This document shows, piece after piece, positions 17,803-26,309 of a stretch of 64,000 nt of DNA. Numbering within the stretch: position 1 is the first letter of the stretch; each line of letters begins with the position of its first letter. Position numbers and translations under genes: made by a program. This DNA comes from an uncultured Clostridia bacterium (GTDB lineage: Bacteria; Bacillota; Clostridia; Oscillospirales; Ruminococcaceae), in NCBI GenBank assembly GCA_946567425.1, contig CAMNXF010000007.1, positions 107,810 to 171,809 of the forward strand, given 5' to 3'. Under the pieces are notes generated by a model. That model was not told the DNA's origin. It saw only the letters and a program-made list of their open reading frames with translations, and did not search any database.

Positions 17803-19635
17803 ATGGATATCACTCCTGTTTATGAATTAAAAACACGTCTGCGCGCGGCTATGATTGCAGGAACAAATCTGCTGTCCGAGGACTTTCGTCTGAAAAAAGC
17901 GGCTGAGGGCTTTGCGGCGCTTTCGGGGAGTTCTCCCGTATTCGCCAAAATAAACGCTATGACCGAAAGGCTGCTCTCTGAAAAATCACCCGAATGCTTA
18001 TTGGACACGATAACGCTCGTGGACGCGGTCATCACAACTCTGGGTACTGCCGAGGTCAAGGGCGAACTTGTGGATCTGCCCGATAACGGCGGTTCGGCGG
18101 TTATCGTGAACGCGCCATACTCGCGGTTATCGGCGGTTCTGGACGCATTGACGACTTCGGGCGGCGGACAGTACAACGCGTTTATGGAGGTCAAGAATAA
18201 CGATCCCGAGCTGCTGAACGACTACCGTGTTAAACCCGCTCTGGTAAAAGGTCTGGGCGCGTCCTACTCCGAACTTGCGGAGGAGGTTGCTTCAACGCTT
18301 ACGGATATGGGCAAGGATATGCTTCCGCTGCTGAAACGCGGTTTCGACCCCAAGGGAAAAAAGGATATGCTCAGACGAGTGGAAGTAATTGAAAGTCTCG
18401 GCGGCGAGGAGGAGAACAAATTCTACCTCGAACAGCTTGAAAACGCCGAAAAGGACATCCGCAAGGCGCTTATATACGCGCTCCGTCATGACGAGAGCAA
18501 TATCGAAAGGCTTATCGAGCTTGCCAAGACCGAAAAGGGCAAGTCGAAAACCGCGGCTCTGTACGCGCTGGCTTCATTCGATAACGAAAAAGCCGCCGCT
18601 TTTATTGAGGAATACGCGAAAAAGAAACCCCTCGAAGTGATAGATATAATGGAGCAGACGTCCTCGGAATGGTCGAGCAAACTCACCGCTCGGCTTATCG
18701 ACGAGCTGCTCGTCGACGACAAGGGAAACAAGATAACGCTCTCGCAGGCGGCAAACGTCGAGAAGATCAAGCTGGGCTCCAAGACCGATTTCTGGCATCT
18801 CAACTCGGCAATGTTCGGAAAATTCGGCGAGGATATCGAAAAAATATACCGCGAATTTGACAACAAGGACAAATTTATCCCAATGGACGTGCGGCTCGGA
18901 GACGCTATCCTCGAAACGGGTGACGAGGGGTTAAAAGCGCTTGCGCTCGAACTTAACGCGGGCAAAAAGACAAAGGGCGGCTACGTTTATTCCGAGGCTG
19001 TGGTTCGACTGCTCGGCAAGGAGGACTGCTCAAAATGGGTGGAAGAACAGGTGCGCAAGGTAGATAAAAAAGTGTATGCGAAATCCAATGAAATGTTCAA
19101 CACTCCTATAATCAAGGCAATAAGACTGATTGCGCTTAAGGACGGAAAATTCGTGCTTACGCAACAGCATTACGACGTTATGAAGGACAGGTGGCGCTAC
19201 ACCGTTTCTATACCTACGGAATATCCCGTAAGAGAAACGCTCACGGATATTTTAATAAAATACCCCTCAATATTTGATTCCATGATAGCCGCATGGGCAG
19301 ACCCCGAGGACAGGGCGTACTGCCAAAAGCTAGCGGACGCGTTTGTCGAACACGCGGTAAGCAAATCCTCAACCTATGCGGGAAGCCTTACTTATCTGAA
19401 CAAGCTCGGCATTATCAATATTAAGGGGTTGGCGCTGCAATTCTGCAAAAATCACAACGATTACAACAAGTGGGCTGTAACGGGATTTTTCAACATACTT
19501 CCCGGAGATAACGAATACAAGCTCGCCGAAGCGCGTGAGCTTATCGAGCTTTGGCGTTCAGGCAAGCTGAAAACCGCAATGTCCGAAAACGACATAAATT
19601 ATTTTGCAGAATGGGCAGAGACACGTTTCGCTTAA
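17803..19635 (+). CDS. Large helical (HEAT-like) repeat protein, copy A
   Basis: This 610-residue, soluble, almost entirely alpha-helical protein has no recognised catalytic motif. Segments such as EKDIRKALIYALRHDESN and KTAALYALASFDNEKAA look like HEAT-type helical pairs around residues 200-270. It is a close paralogue of the next gene: the first 88 residues differ at only eight positions, while the C-terminal half diverges strongly. In other bacteria a protein of unknown function (I recall DUF5691) sits at this position between the SWIM and MoxR genes; homology is not verified here. It is likely a scaffold or adaptor for the MoxR ATPase. Confidence 0.7.
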   Translation: MDITPVYELKTRLRAAMIAGTNLLSEDFRLKKAAEGFAALSGSSPVFAKINAMTERLLSEKSPECLLDTITLVDAVITTLGTAEVKGELVDLPDNGGSAVIVNAPYSRLSAVLDALTTSGGGQYNAFMEVKNNDPELLNDYRVKPALVKGLGASYSELAEEVASTLTDMGKDMLPLLKRGFDPKGKKDMLRRVEVIESLGGEEENKFYLEQLENAEKDIRKALIYALRHDESNIERLIELAKTEKGKSKTAALYALASFDNEKAAAFIEEYAKKKPLEVIDIMEQTSSEWSSKLTARLIDELLVDDKGNKITLSQAANVEKIKLGSKTDFWHLNSAMFGKFGEDIEKIYREFDNKDKFIPMDVRLGDAILETGDEGLKALALELNAGKKTKGGYVYSEAVVRLLGKEDCSKWVEEQVRKVDKKVYAKSNEMFNTPIIKAIRLIALKDGKFVLTQQHYDVMKDRWRYTVSIPTEYPVRETLTDILIKYPSIFDSMIAAWADPEDRAYCQKLADAFVEHAVSKSSTYAGSLTYLNKLGIINIKGLALQFCKNHNDYNKWAVTGFFNILPGDNEYKLAEARELIELWRSGKLKTAMSENDINYFAEWAETRFA

Positions 19636-19656
19636 CAAACTAACGGAGGAATGATT

Positions 19657-21492
19657 TTGGATATTACACCGATTTTTGAACTCAGGTCGCGGCTGCGCGC
19701 GGCTATGATCGCGGGAACAAATCTGCTGGCTGAGGATTTCCGTCTGAAAAAGGCGGCGGAGAGCTTTGCGGCGCTTTCGGGGAGTTCTCCCGTGTTCGCG
19801 AAAATAAACGCCATGACGGAAAAGCTGCTATCGGAAAACTCCCCCGAATGTCTGCTTGACACGATAACGCTTGTGGACGCAGTTATAACAACTCTCGGTA
19901 CTGCCGAAGTCAAGGGAGAGATTAAACCTTTGCCGGATAACGGCTGCTCGGCAATTATCGTAAACGCGCCGTACTCGCGGCTTTCGGCGGTTATTAACGC
20001 GCTCACTTCTTCGGGCGGCGGGCAGTACAACACGGTCACCGCCGCGTGGAAAGAAACTCCCGAAATTTTTAGCGATTACCGCGTAAGACCCGCTTTGGTG
20101 AAAGGTCTGGGCGCTTCCTATGCGGAGCTTGCGGATACCGCCGCGGATATTCTCAAGGAAATGGGAAAAGAGACAGTTCCGCTGCTGAAAATGGATTTTG
20201 ACCCCAAGGGCAAAAAAGAAATGGTTCGACGCGTGAATATTATCGAGGAATTATGCGGCGCGGAGGAAAACGACTTTTACCTTGAACAGCTCGAAAACGC
20301 GGAAAAAGACGTGCGCAAGGCGCTTATTTACGTGCTCCGCCACGATGAAAAGAACATCGGCAAACTCATAGAGCTTGTGAAAACCGAAAAGGGCAAGGCA
20401 AAAACCGCCGCGCTTGCCGCGCTGGTATCGTTTGACTGCAAACAGACCGAGGAGTTTTTTGCCGAATACGCGAAGAAAAAGCCCGTTGAGGTCATAGACA
20501 TTCTTCACCGCGCGTCGTCCGAGTGGACGAGCGAGCTTACCGCGCGGCTTATCGGCGAGCTTCTTGTGGACGGCAAGGGAAACAAGATCACGCTCTCGCA
20601 GGCGGCGGAGACTGGCAAGATCGGACTGAAAGCAAAGACGGATTTCTGGGCGCTTAACGCGGCGTTGTGGGGTAAGTACGGCAAGGATATCGAGAATATT
20701 TACCGCGGATTCAGATGCGAAAAAAACACGCCCATAGCGGTGGGAATGGATATGCGGCTCGAGGAAACGGTACTTGCGACAAACAACGAGGGCTTGAAGT
20801 CACTCGCAATGGAACTTAACAACGCGCCCGAAACCAAGGGTATTTATATAGGCGCGGAGGCGGCTGCGCGGTTTTTGAGCAAAGACGACAGCACGGATTG
20901 GCTGGTGAAGCAGATAACGGAGGAGTATACGGAACGCAAAAAGAGCAAACAGATGCTTGACAACAGCGGTATACTTAAAATCCTGCGGAAGATATTTCTC
21001 AAGGATGGGAAGTATTATCTGACAAACGCGTGTTACGATCCCATTAACGACAAGTGGCTCATAAACGAGCCGCGTGAGGTCTTGATGCCGTTAAAGGGCG
21101 CGGTTTCGGACGCGCTGATGAATTGTTCCTGCTGGGAATACGCAAGACTTCTGGGCGATTGGATAGATGAAAACGACAAGGAGTACTGCCGAAAGCTCGG
21201 CAATTACTTTTCGACGCTCAGCAGCACAATTATCAGCATAGGCTTCCTTCTCGGTTATATTACAAAATGCGGAATTGCCAACATCAAGGGAATCCTTGTG
21301 CGGGAATGTAAAATCCACACCTCTGGTACAACAGCTACGGTTCGTTGGCTGGCGACAAATCTTCCGGGCAGTGAGGAATACAGGCTCGCTGAAGTGCGAG
21401 AGCTTATCGAGCTTTTGAGGAGCGGAAAACTTGTAATGAAGAATGTTGACATTGAGGCTCTTTCCGCGTGGGCGGAATCGGGAATGAATTAA
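19657..21492 (+). CDS. Large helical (HEAT-like) repeat protein, copy B
   Basis: This 611-residue paralogue of the preceding protein has the same N-terminal helical module and HEAT-like middle, and a diverged C-terminal half with many extra cysteine and tyrosine residues. The TTG at 19657 is preferred as start: GGAGGA is 6-7 bases upstream and the resulting N-terminus aligns with copy A (xDITP-ELRSRL); the ATG at 19651 touches the Shine-Dalgarno. It is 21 bases downstream of copy A and 12 bases upstream of the MoxR gene. Tandem duplication with a conserved N-terminus suggests two adaptors sharing one docking face. Confidence 0.7.
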   Translation: MDITPIFELRSRLRAAMIAGTNLLAEDFRLKKAAESFAALSGSSPVFAKINAMTEKLLSENSPECLLDTITLVDAVITTLGTAEVKGEIKPLPDNGCSAIIVNAPYSRLSAVINALTSSGGGQYNTVTAAWKETPEIFSDYRVRPALVKGLGASYAELADTAADILKEMGKETVPLLKMDFDPKGKKEMVRRVNIIEELCGAEENDFYLEQLENAEKDVRKALIYVLRHDEKNIGKLIELVKTEKGKAKTAALAALVSFDCKQTEEFFAEYAKKKPVEVIDILHRASSEWTSELTARLIGELLVDGKGNKITLSQAAETGKIGLKAKTDFWALNAALWGKYGKDIENIYRGFRCEKNTPIAVGMDMRLEETVLATNNEGLKSLAMELNNAPETKGIYIGAEAAARFLSKDDSTDWLVKQITEEYTERKKSKQMLDNSGILKILRKIFLKDGKYYLTNACYDPINDKWLINEPREVLMPLKGAVSDALMNCSCWEYARLLGDWIDENDKEYCRKLGNYFSTLSSTIISIGFLLGYITKCGIANIKGILVRECKIHTSGTTATVRWLATNLPGSEEYRLAEVRELIELLRSGKLVMKNVDIEALSAWAESGMN

Positions 21493-21504
21493 GGAGAATA
21501 AAAA

Positions 21505-22590
21505 ATGGAACAACAGATATTAAGACTGCCTGCGGAGCAGCTTTTTGAGGAAGAACTGAACGCGCTTATCAAAGCCGAAACCGACCCCGTGCCGCAGGGC
21601 TGGAGAATGTCGCCGCGCTCGGTAAAGACCTACATCTGCGGCGGCAAGGTCGGGAAAACCAAGATCACGCCGAAGTACATAGGTCACGAGCGGCTTGTTG
21701 AGATCGCAATATCGACGCTTGTTACCGACCGCGCTCTGCTGCTTATCGGCGAACCGGGCACAGCTAAGAGCTGGCTCTCGGAGCATTTGGCGGCGGCTAT
21801 CAACGGCAATTCGGGACAGGTAATACAAGGTACGGCGGGCACAACCGAGGAGCAGATACGCTATTCGTGGAACTACGCAATGCTTATCGCGAACGGTCCG
21901 AGCGAACAGGCAATGTTGAAAAGCCCCGTGTTCACGGCTATGGAGACGGGAACGCTCGCGCGCGTTGAGGAAATCTCGCGCTGTGCAAGCGAAGTACAGG
22001 ACACGCTTATTTCGCTGCTTTCCGAAAAACGAATTTCCGTACCCGAGCTTGCGATAGAAGTTCCCGCGAAAAAGGGATTTTCGATAATCGCAACCGCGAA
22101 TACGCGCGACAAGGGCGTAAATGAGATGTCCGCCGCGCTTAAACGCCGTTTCAACATTGTCGTACTTCCCGCGCCCGAAACTCTCGAGGAGGAAATGGAT
22201 ATCGTCAAAACGCGCGTGGCGCAGCTTTCTGAGAACCTCGACCTCAACGCGGCGCTGCCCAAGGACGCGGTAATCGAGAAGATCTGCACGATTTTCCGCG
22301 AGTTGCGGCAAGGTGAAACTCTCGACAAAAAGCAAAAGGTGAAAGCTCCGGGCGGCGTGCTGTCGTCGGCGGAGGCCATTTCCCTGCTCTGCAACAGTAT
22401 GGCGCTTTCGGGCAGCTTCGGAAACGGCGAAATTTCCGACGAGGATATAGCAGCGGGCTTGCAGGGCGCTATCGTCAAGGACGACGACAAGGACGCGCTC
22501 GCGTGGAAAGAATACCTTGAAAACATAATGAAAAAGCGCGGCTCGTCGTGGAGCGGCTTGTACAAGGCGTGTCGGGAGCTGAACGAATGA
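21505..22590 (+). CDS. MoxR-type AAA+ ATPase
   Basis: This 361-residue AAA+ ATPase is of the MoxR group, whose members act as chaperone-like remodelling machines together with VWA proteins. Walker A is GEPGTAKS at 82-89; the Walker B strand ends in LARVEEI at 151-157; sensor 1 is in ATANTRDKG at 196-204; an arginine-finger candidate is in LKRRFN at 212-217. All ATPase residues look intact. It most resembles the YehL-type branch by context (SWIM and VWA neighbours). Its TGA overlaps the ATG of the DUF5682 gene (ATGA), so the two are translationally coupled. Confidence 0.9.
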   Translation: MEQQILRLPAEQLFEEELNALIKAETDPVPQGWRMSPRSVKTYICGGKVGKTKITPKYIGHERLVEIAISTLVTDRALLLIGEPGTAKSWLSEHLAAAINGNSGQVIQGTAGTTEEQIRYSWNYAMLIANGPSEQAMLKSPVFTAMETGTLARVEEISRCASEVQDTLISLLSEKRISVPELAIEVPAKKGFSIIATANTRDKGVNEMSAALKRRFNIVVLPAPETLEEEMDIVKTRVAQLSENLDLNAALPKDAVIEKICTIFRELRQGETLDKKQKVKAPGGVLSSAEAISLLCNSMALSGSFGNGEISDEDIAAGLQGAIVKDDDKDALAWKEYLENIMKKRGSSWSGLYKACRELNE

Positions 22591-24881
22591 GCGGCGTGAA
22601 CTTTTTCGGAATACGCCACCTCTCCCCCGCAGGCGCGTTTTATCTGGAGAAATACCTCGACAGCGTGAGACCGAAGCTGGTGCTGATAGAAGCGCCGAGC
22701 GACTTTGCCGATACCGCAGACGATATCGTCCGCGCGGAAACAAAGCCGCCGTTCGCCGTTCTCGCCTACACCGACCACGCGCCCGTTCGGACGATTTTGT
22801 ACCCGTTCGCGGAGTATTCTCCCGAGTATCGGGCAATTTTGTGGTGTCACCAAAATCATGTTGAATTTCGGTTCATGGACTTGCCGTCGGACGTTTTTCT
22901 GGCGCTCTACGAAAAGCGTATCGCGGAGGAATTTGCCGAAAACGAAGACGGCGCAGTCGACGAGAGCATAGACGAAAACGCGGGCGATGAGCGTAAAATT
23001 TCCGTTTACGACAAACTTGACGAGCTTAGCGGCGAGGGTCACGACACGTTCTGGGAGCGCACTCTCGAACACTGCGCGGACTACGAAAGCTACCGCGAGG
23101 GCGCAAATCTGTTCGGCGCGAATATCCGCGAGTTCTCCGAAAAAACGGGGCGCGACCTTGAGGAAACGCAGCTCCGCGAGACGTATATGCGCTGCTGCAT
23201 ACGCTCGGCGGTCGGGAACGGCACCGCTCCCGAGAGCATTGTTGCCGTCACGGGCGCGTATCACGTCGAGGGGCTGAAAACGTGGGAAACTCCCGAAAAT
23301 GCTCACGAGCTGCCGCACACAGGCAGTCTGCACACGCTTATGCCCTACTCCTATTACCGCCTGTCAACGCGCTCGGGGTACGGCGCCGGCAACAGCGCAC
23401 CCGCCTATTTCGAGCTTATCTGGGAAAGTTATCGGCGCGGCGACCCGTCGTTTACGGCGAACGCGTATCTGAGCAAGATCGCTGAAAAGCACCGCGCAAA
23501 CGGAAACGCGGCATCGTCGGCGCAGATAATCGAGTCGGTTCGTCTGGCGAACTCTCTTGCGGAAATGCGCGGCGGAAAGGCTGTTCCCGCGCTGCGCGAC
23601 CTCCGTGACGCGGCGGAGACCTGTATCGGCGAGGGCAGCTTTGCAGCGATAAGCGTCGCTGCCGCCGATACCGAGATCGGCACGAAGATCGGCGCGCTGC
23701 CTGAGGGCGTTTCGCGGACGAGTATCCAAGACGATTTTTATCGGTTGTTAAAGGAGCTTAAACTTGAGAAATACCGCTCGGTGACGGCACAGGACTTACG
23801 GCTTGATCTGCGCGAAAATCTCCGTGTCAAGGGTGAGAAATCGGCATTTCTCGACCTGAACCGCTCGTTCTTTCTGCACAAGCTGAAAGTGCTCGGGATA
23901 ACGTTCGCCGAACCGCGCATAAACGATCAGGACAACGCGACGTGGAGCGAATCGTGGGTAATCTGTTGGACTCCCGAATCGGAAATTCAACTTGTGGAAT
24001 CCGCGTTGCGCGGCGATACCGTGGAACTTGCCGCGTCGTTCGCGATAAAGGAAACGGTCGAAAAAGCAGCGAATATGTCCGAGGTCGCGGCAGCGGTCGA
24101 GGACGCGTTCCTGTGCGGAATGCCGACTGCCGCAAGCTACGCGGTGAGCGTCTTGCAGGCAATGGCGGTCGACGCAGCATCGTTTGAGGATCTGGCAAAA
24201 ACGGCGTTTCGTCTCTCGTCGATCGTCACCTACGGCGACATCAGAAAAGCCGACAGTGCGCCGCTTGTACCCATTTTGCAGCAGATATACTACCGCGCGT
24301 GCCTTATTCTGCCCGTCTCGTGCGTTTGCGATGACAACGCTTCGCAGTTGATTTCCGAGGCGATGAACCAACTTAATTCCGTGGAACTGGCACAGGAATT
24401 TCTCGAAACGGAAAACTGGCTGAACACGCTGAAACAGGTCGCGCAGCGCGACGATCTGAACACGCGGCTGTCGGGATTTGCGGCGGCAGTGCTGCTCGAA
24501 CGCAGTCAAATGACGAACGACGAGCTGAAGATCGAAGTATCGCGGCGGCTGTCAAAGGGCGTTCCCGCCGATCTGGGCGCGGGGTGGTTCGAGGGCTTGA
24601 CGCTCAAAAACCGCTACGGGTTGATAGCGCGTTTGTCGCTCTGGGAGAGCCTTGACGAGTACATTCAATCGCTCGACGATGAGGAATTCAAGAGGGCGCT
24701 GGTGTTTTTGCGCCGCGCGTTCGCGGATTTCTCCTCGGGCGAAAAGGACAGTATCGCGGAAAATCTCGGCGAAATATGGGGACTTAACGGCGCAGAGGTA
24801 AGCGAGGTCGTCAACGCCGTACTCGATACCGCATCGCAGGAGCAGATCGCGGCTCTGGACGATTTCGATTTTGATATATGA
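22587..24881 (+). CDS. DUF5682 family protein (TraB/EreA-like N-terminal domain)
   Basis: This 764-residue protein starts with FFGIRHLSPAG and LVLIEAPSDF, and has VTGAYHVEGL at residues 221-230. This spacing of H11, E35 and H226 resembles the TraB/EreA/TIKI fold, a putative metal-dependent hydrolase. The remainder, about 500 residues, is helical and alanine-rich with no recognised motif. DUF5682 proteins are regular partners of MoxR and VWA genes; E. coli YehM seems to hold the equivalent place. The ATG at 22587 overlapping the MoxR stop is chosen as start. Whether it is enzymatic or structural is unknown. Confidence 0.78.
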   Translation: MSGVNFFGIRHLSPAGAFYLEKYLDSVRPKLVLIEAPSDFADTADDIVRAETKPPFAVLAYTDHAPVRTILYPFAEYSPEYRAILWCHQNHVEFRFMDLPSDVFLALYEKRIAEEFAENEDGAVDESIDENAGDERKISVYDKLDELSGEGHDTFWERTLEHCADYESYREGANLFGANIREFSEKTGRDLEETQLRETYMRCCIRSAVGNGTAPESIVAVTGAYHVEGLKTWETPENAHELPHTGSLHTLMPYSYYRLSTRSGYGAGNSAPAYFELIWESYRRGDPSFTANAYLSKIAEKHRANGNAASSAQIIESVRLANSLAEMRGGKAVPALRDLRDAAETCIGEGSFAAISVAAADTEIGTKIGALPEGVSRTSIQDDFYRLLKELKLEKYRSVTAQDLRLDLRENLRVKGEKSAFLDLNRSFFLHKLKVLGITFAEPRINDQDNATWSESWVICWTPESEIQLVESALRGDTVELAASFAIKETVEKAANMSEVAAAVEDAFLCGMPTAASYAVSVLQAMAVDAASFEDLAKTAFRLSSIVTYGDIRKADSAPLVPILQQIYYRACLILPVSCVCDDNASQLISEAMNQLNSVELAQEFLETENWLNTLKQVAQRDDLNTRLSGFAAAVLLERSQMTNDELKIEVSRRLSKGVPADLGAGWFEGLTLKNRYGLIARLSLWESLDEYIQSLDDEEFKRALVFLRRAFADFSSGEKDSIAENLGEIWGLNGAEVSEVVNAVLDTASQEQIAALDDFDFDI

Positions 24882-24891
24882 GGTACACAGA

Positions 24892-25365
24892 ATGGACGTT
24901 CTTGAAATTGTCTGCAAAGGCATAGACGACAAAGGGGGATTTCTGCGCGAGTTTACGGGGCGCGGCGAGGATATTTCGCCCGAATTTGTAATAAGCAATC
25001 TCTCCCCTAGCGCGAAAACCCTGCTTGTCACGCTTGAAGACGTTTTCCACCCGATAAAAAATTTTACGCACTGGATCGTCTGGAATATCCCCGCCGCAAG
25101 TGTTATCCCGAAAGGTATACGGCGCGGTGAATACGTTCAGGGCGTCGGCTACGGTATGCACCGTTACGCAGGTCCGAAACCGCCGCGCGGCAAGACACAT
25201 AAATACCGTTTTACGATCTACGCGCTGGACTGTTCCCTTGATTTGAAGCCGTTCAGCTTTAAAGGAAAGATTCTCCGCGCGGCACAGGGGCATATCGTTC
25301 AGCGCGGCGAGGTTTACGGTTATTTTGAGGAGAACGGTCTGCGGAAAGGCGGAAATTCCAAATGA
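24892..25365 (+). CDS. PEBP family (YbhB/YbcL) protein
   Basis: This 157-residue protein belongs to the phosphatidylethanolamine-binding (Raf-kinase-inhibitor-like) family. It shows the FTHWIVWNIPA strand of the ligand pocket near residue 60 and the GPKPPRGKTHKYRFTIYALD block near residue 95. Bacterial members bind anionic small ligands, but their roles are mostly unknown. No signal peptide is visible. The ATG at 24892 has GAGG 8 bases upstream, and the gene begins 10 bases after the DUF5682 stop. It is an unusual passenger inside a MoxR/VWA operon. Confidence 0.85.
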   Translation: MDVLEIVCKGIDDKGGFLREFTGRGEDISPEFVISNLSPSAKTLLVTLEDVFHPIKNFTHWIVWNIPAASVIPKGIRRGEYVQGVGYGMHRYAGPKPPRGKTHKYRFTIYALDCSLDLKPFSFKGKILRAAQGHIVQRGEVYGYFEENGLRKGGNSK

Positions 25366-25391
25366 ATATATTCAAAATGTAGGAGTATATG

Positions 25392-25853
25392 ATGAATATC
25401 GAAAAAATAACAAAGGCAGCCTTTACGGTTATCGGCAAGGAAGGTTCTACCGAGGACGGAGAGGGCTTTATCGGACGGCTTTGGGAGGACGCGAATTCCC
25501 ATTTCGGCGAAATTGCGCACCTCGCCAAAAAGGATGAAAACGGAGTTCCGCTCGGAGTGTGGGGCGCGATGACAGACTTCTCGCGCTCGTTCAAGCCGTG
25601 GACAAATTTCAGAGAGGGGTTGTATCTCGCGGGTGCGGAATGCGTGGACGGCGCGGAGGCTCCCGAGGGCTGGGTAAAGTGGACTATACCCGCTTACGAG
25701 TATCTGCGCGTTGAATGCGAAAACGAGAACACGTTCAGCGATATGATAAAGTATCTTGAGAAAAACGTTCTCACACTCGCGGGAGCCGTGCACGACTTTA
25801 CCTGTCCGCGGACGGGTAAGAGCTATATGCTTTTTCCGATAAAAAAATTGTAA
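25392..25853 (+). CDS. GyrI-like small-molecule-binding protein
   Basis: This 153-residue protein resembles stand-alone GyrI-like (SOUL/BmrR effector-binding) domains, which bind amphipathic small molecules. Evidence is the length, the LYLAGAEC strand and the IPAYEYLRVECE segment with a later conserved glutamate. There is no DNA-binding domain. Two ATG codons are adjacent (25389 and 25392); the second has the better spacing from AGGAG. It lies between PEBP and GNAT genes in the MoxR operon. The ligand is unknown. Confidence 0.72.
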   Translation: MNIEKITKAAFTVIGKEGSTEDGEGFIGRLWEDANSHFGEIAHLAKKDENGVPLGVWGAMTDFSRSFKPWTNFREGLYLAGAECVDGAEAPEGWVKWTIPAYEYLRVECENENTFSDMIKYLEKNVLTLAGAVHDFTCPRTGKSYMLFPIKKL

Positions 25854-25870
25854 TACAGGGGTACAGCGCT

Positions 25871-26293
25871 ATGATCTTTAAAGAATCCGACGGCATAAAA
25901 ATAACGCTTACTAAAGAGCAGGAAGATATGCTGCAAACAGCGGATAATATAAGAATATGTATTGGTTATTCCACCACGTTAGCGTTTGATATTTATAACC
26001 ATGACAATCTGATCGGATTTGCGCTGCTGAATAAGTTTGACGAGCGCTGTTACTTCCTGTGGGATTACGCTGTCGATACGGATTTTCAGAACAGACATTA
26101 CGGTACGCAGGCGCTCATCGAATTGATAAACTTTATGAAAAACAGCTTCGGAATGCACACAATGACGACAACATATATTTACGGTAACAACCACGCAAGG
26201 CATGTTTATGAAAAGGTCGGGTTTATTGAGACCGACGAGGTAAACAACGAAAAGACCCATGAAGTAAATATGATCATAAAATTGACCGACTAA
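25871..26293 (+). CDS. GNAT family N-acetyltransferase
   Basis: This 140-residue protein has the GNAT acetyl-CoA-binding pattern: the strand YAVDTDFQNRHYGTQAL (Q/R-x-x-G-x-A loop) near residue 72 and the NNHARHVYEKVGF end motif near residue 110. Such enzymes transfer acetyl groups to amines of antibiotics, proteins or metabolites; the target is not visible. It is the last of three small genes between the DUF5682 and VWA genes, 16 bases before the latter. Its base composition is slightly more AT-rich than that of its neighbours, which may hint at later acquisition. Confidence 0.82.
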   Translation: MIFKESDGIKITLTKEQEDMLQTADNIRICIGYSTTLAFDIYNHDNLIGFALLNKFDERCYFLWDYAVDTDFQNRHYGTQALIELINFMKNSFGMHTMTTTYIYGNNHARHVYEKVGFIETDEVNNEKTHEVNMIIKLTD

Positions 26294-26309
26294 CGCAAAG
26301 GAGAAGACT

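Noticed and set aside
21520..23333. Very long open frames on the minus strand opposite the MoxR and DUF5682 genes
   Set aside because: They have arginine/serine-rich, motif-free translations, no ribosome binding sites, and mirror the GC-biased codons of the real plus-strand genes.
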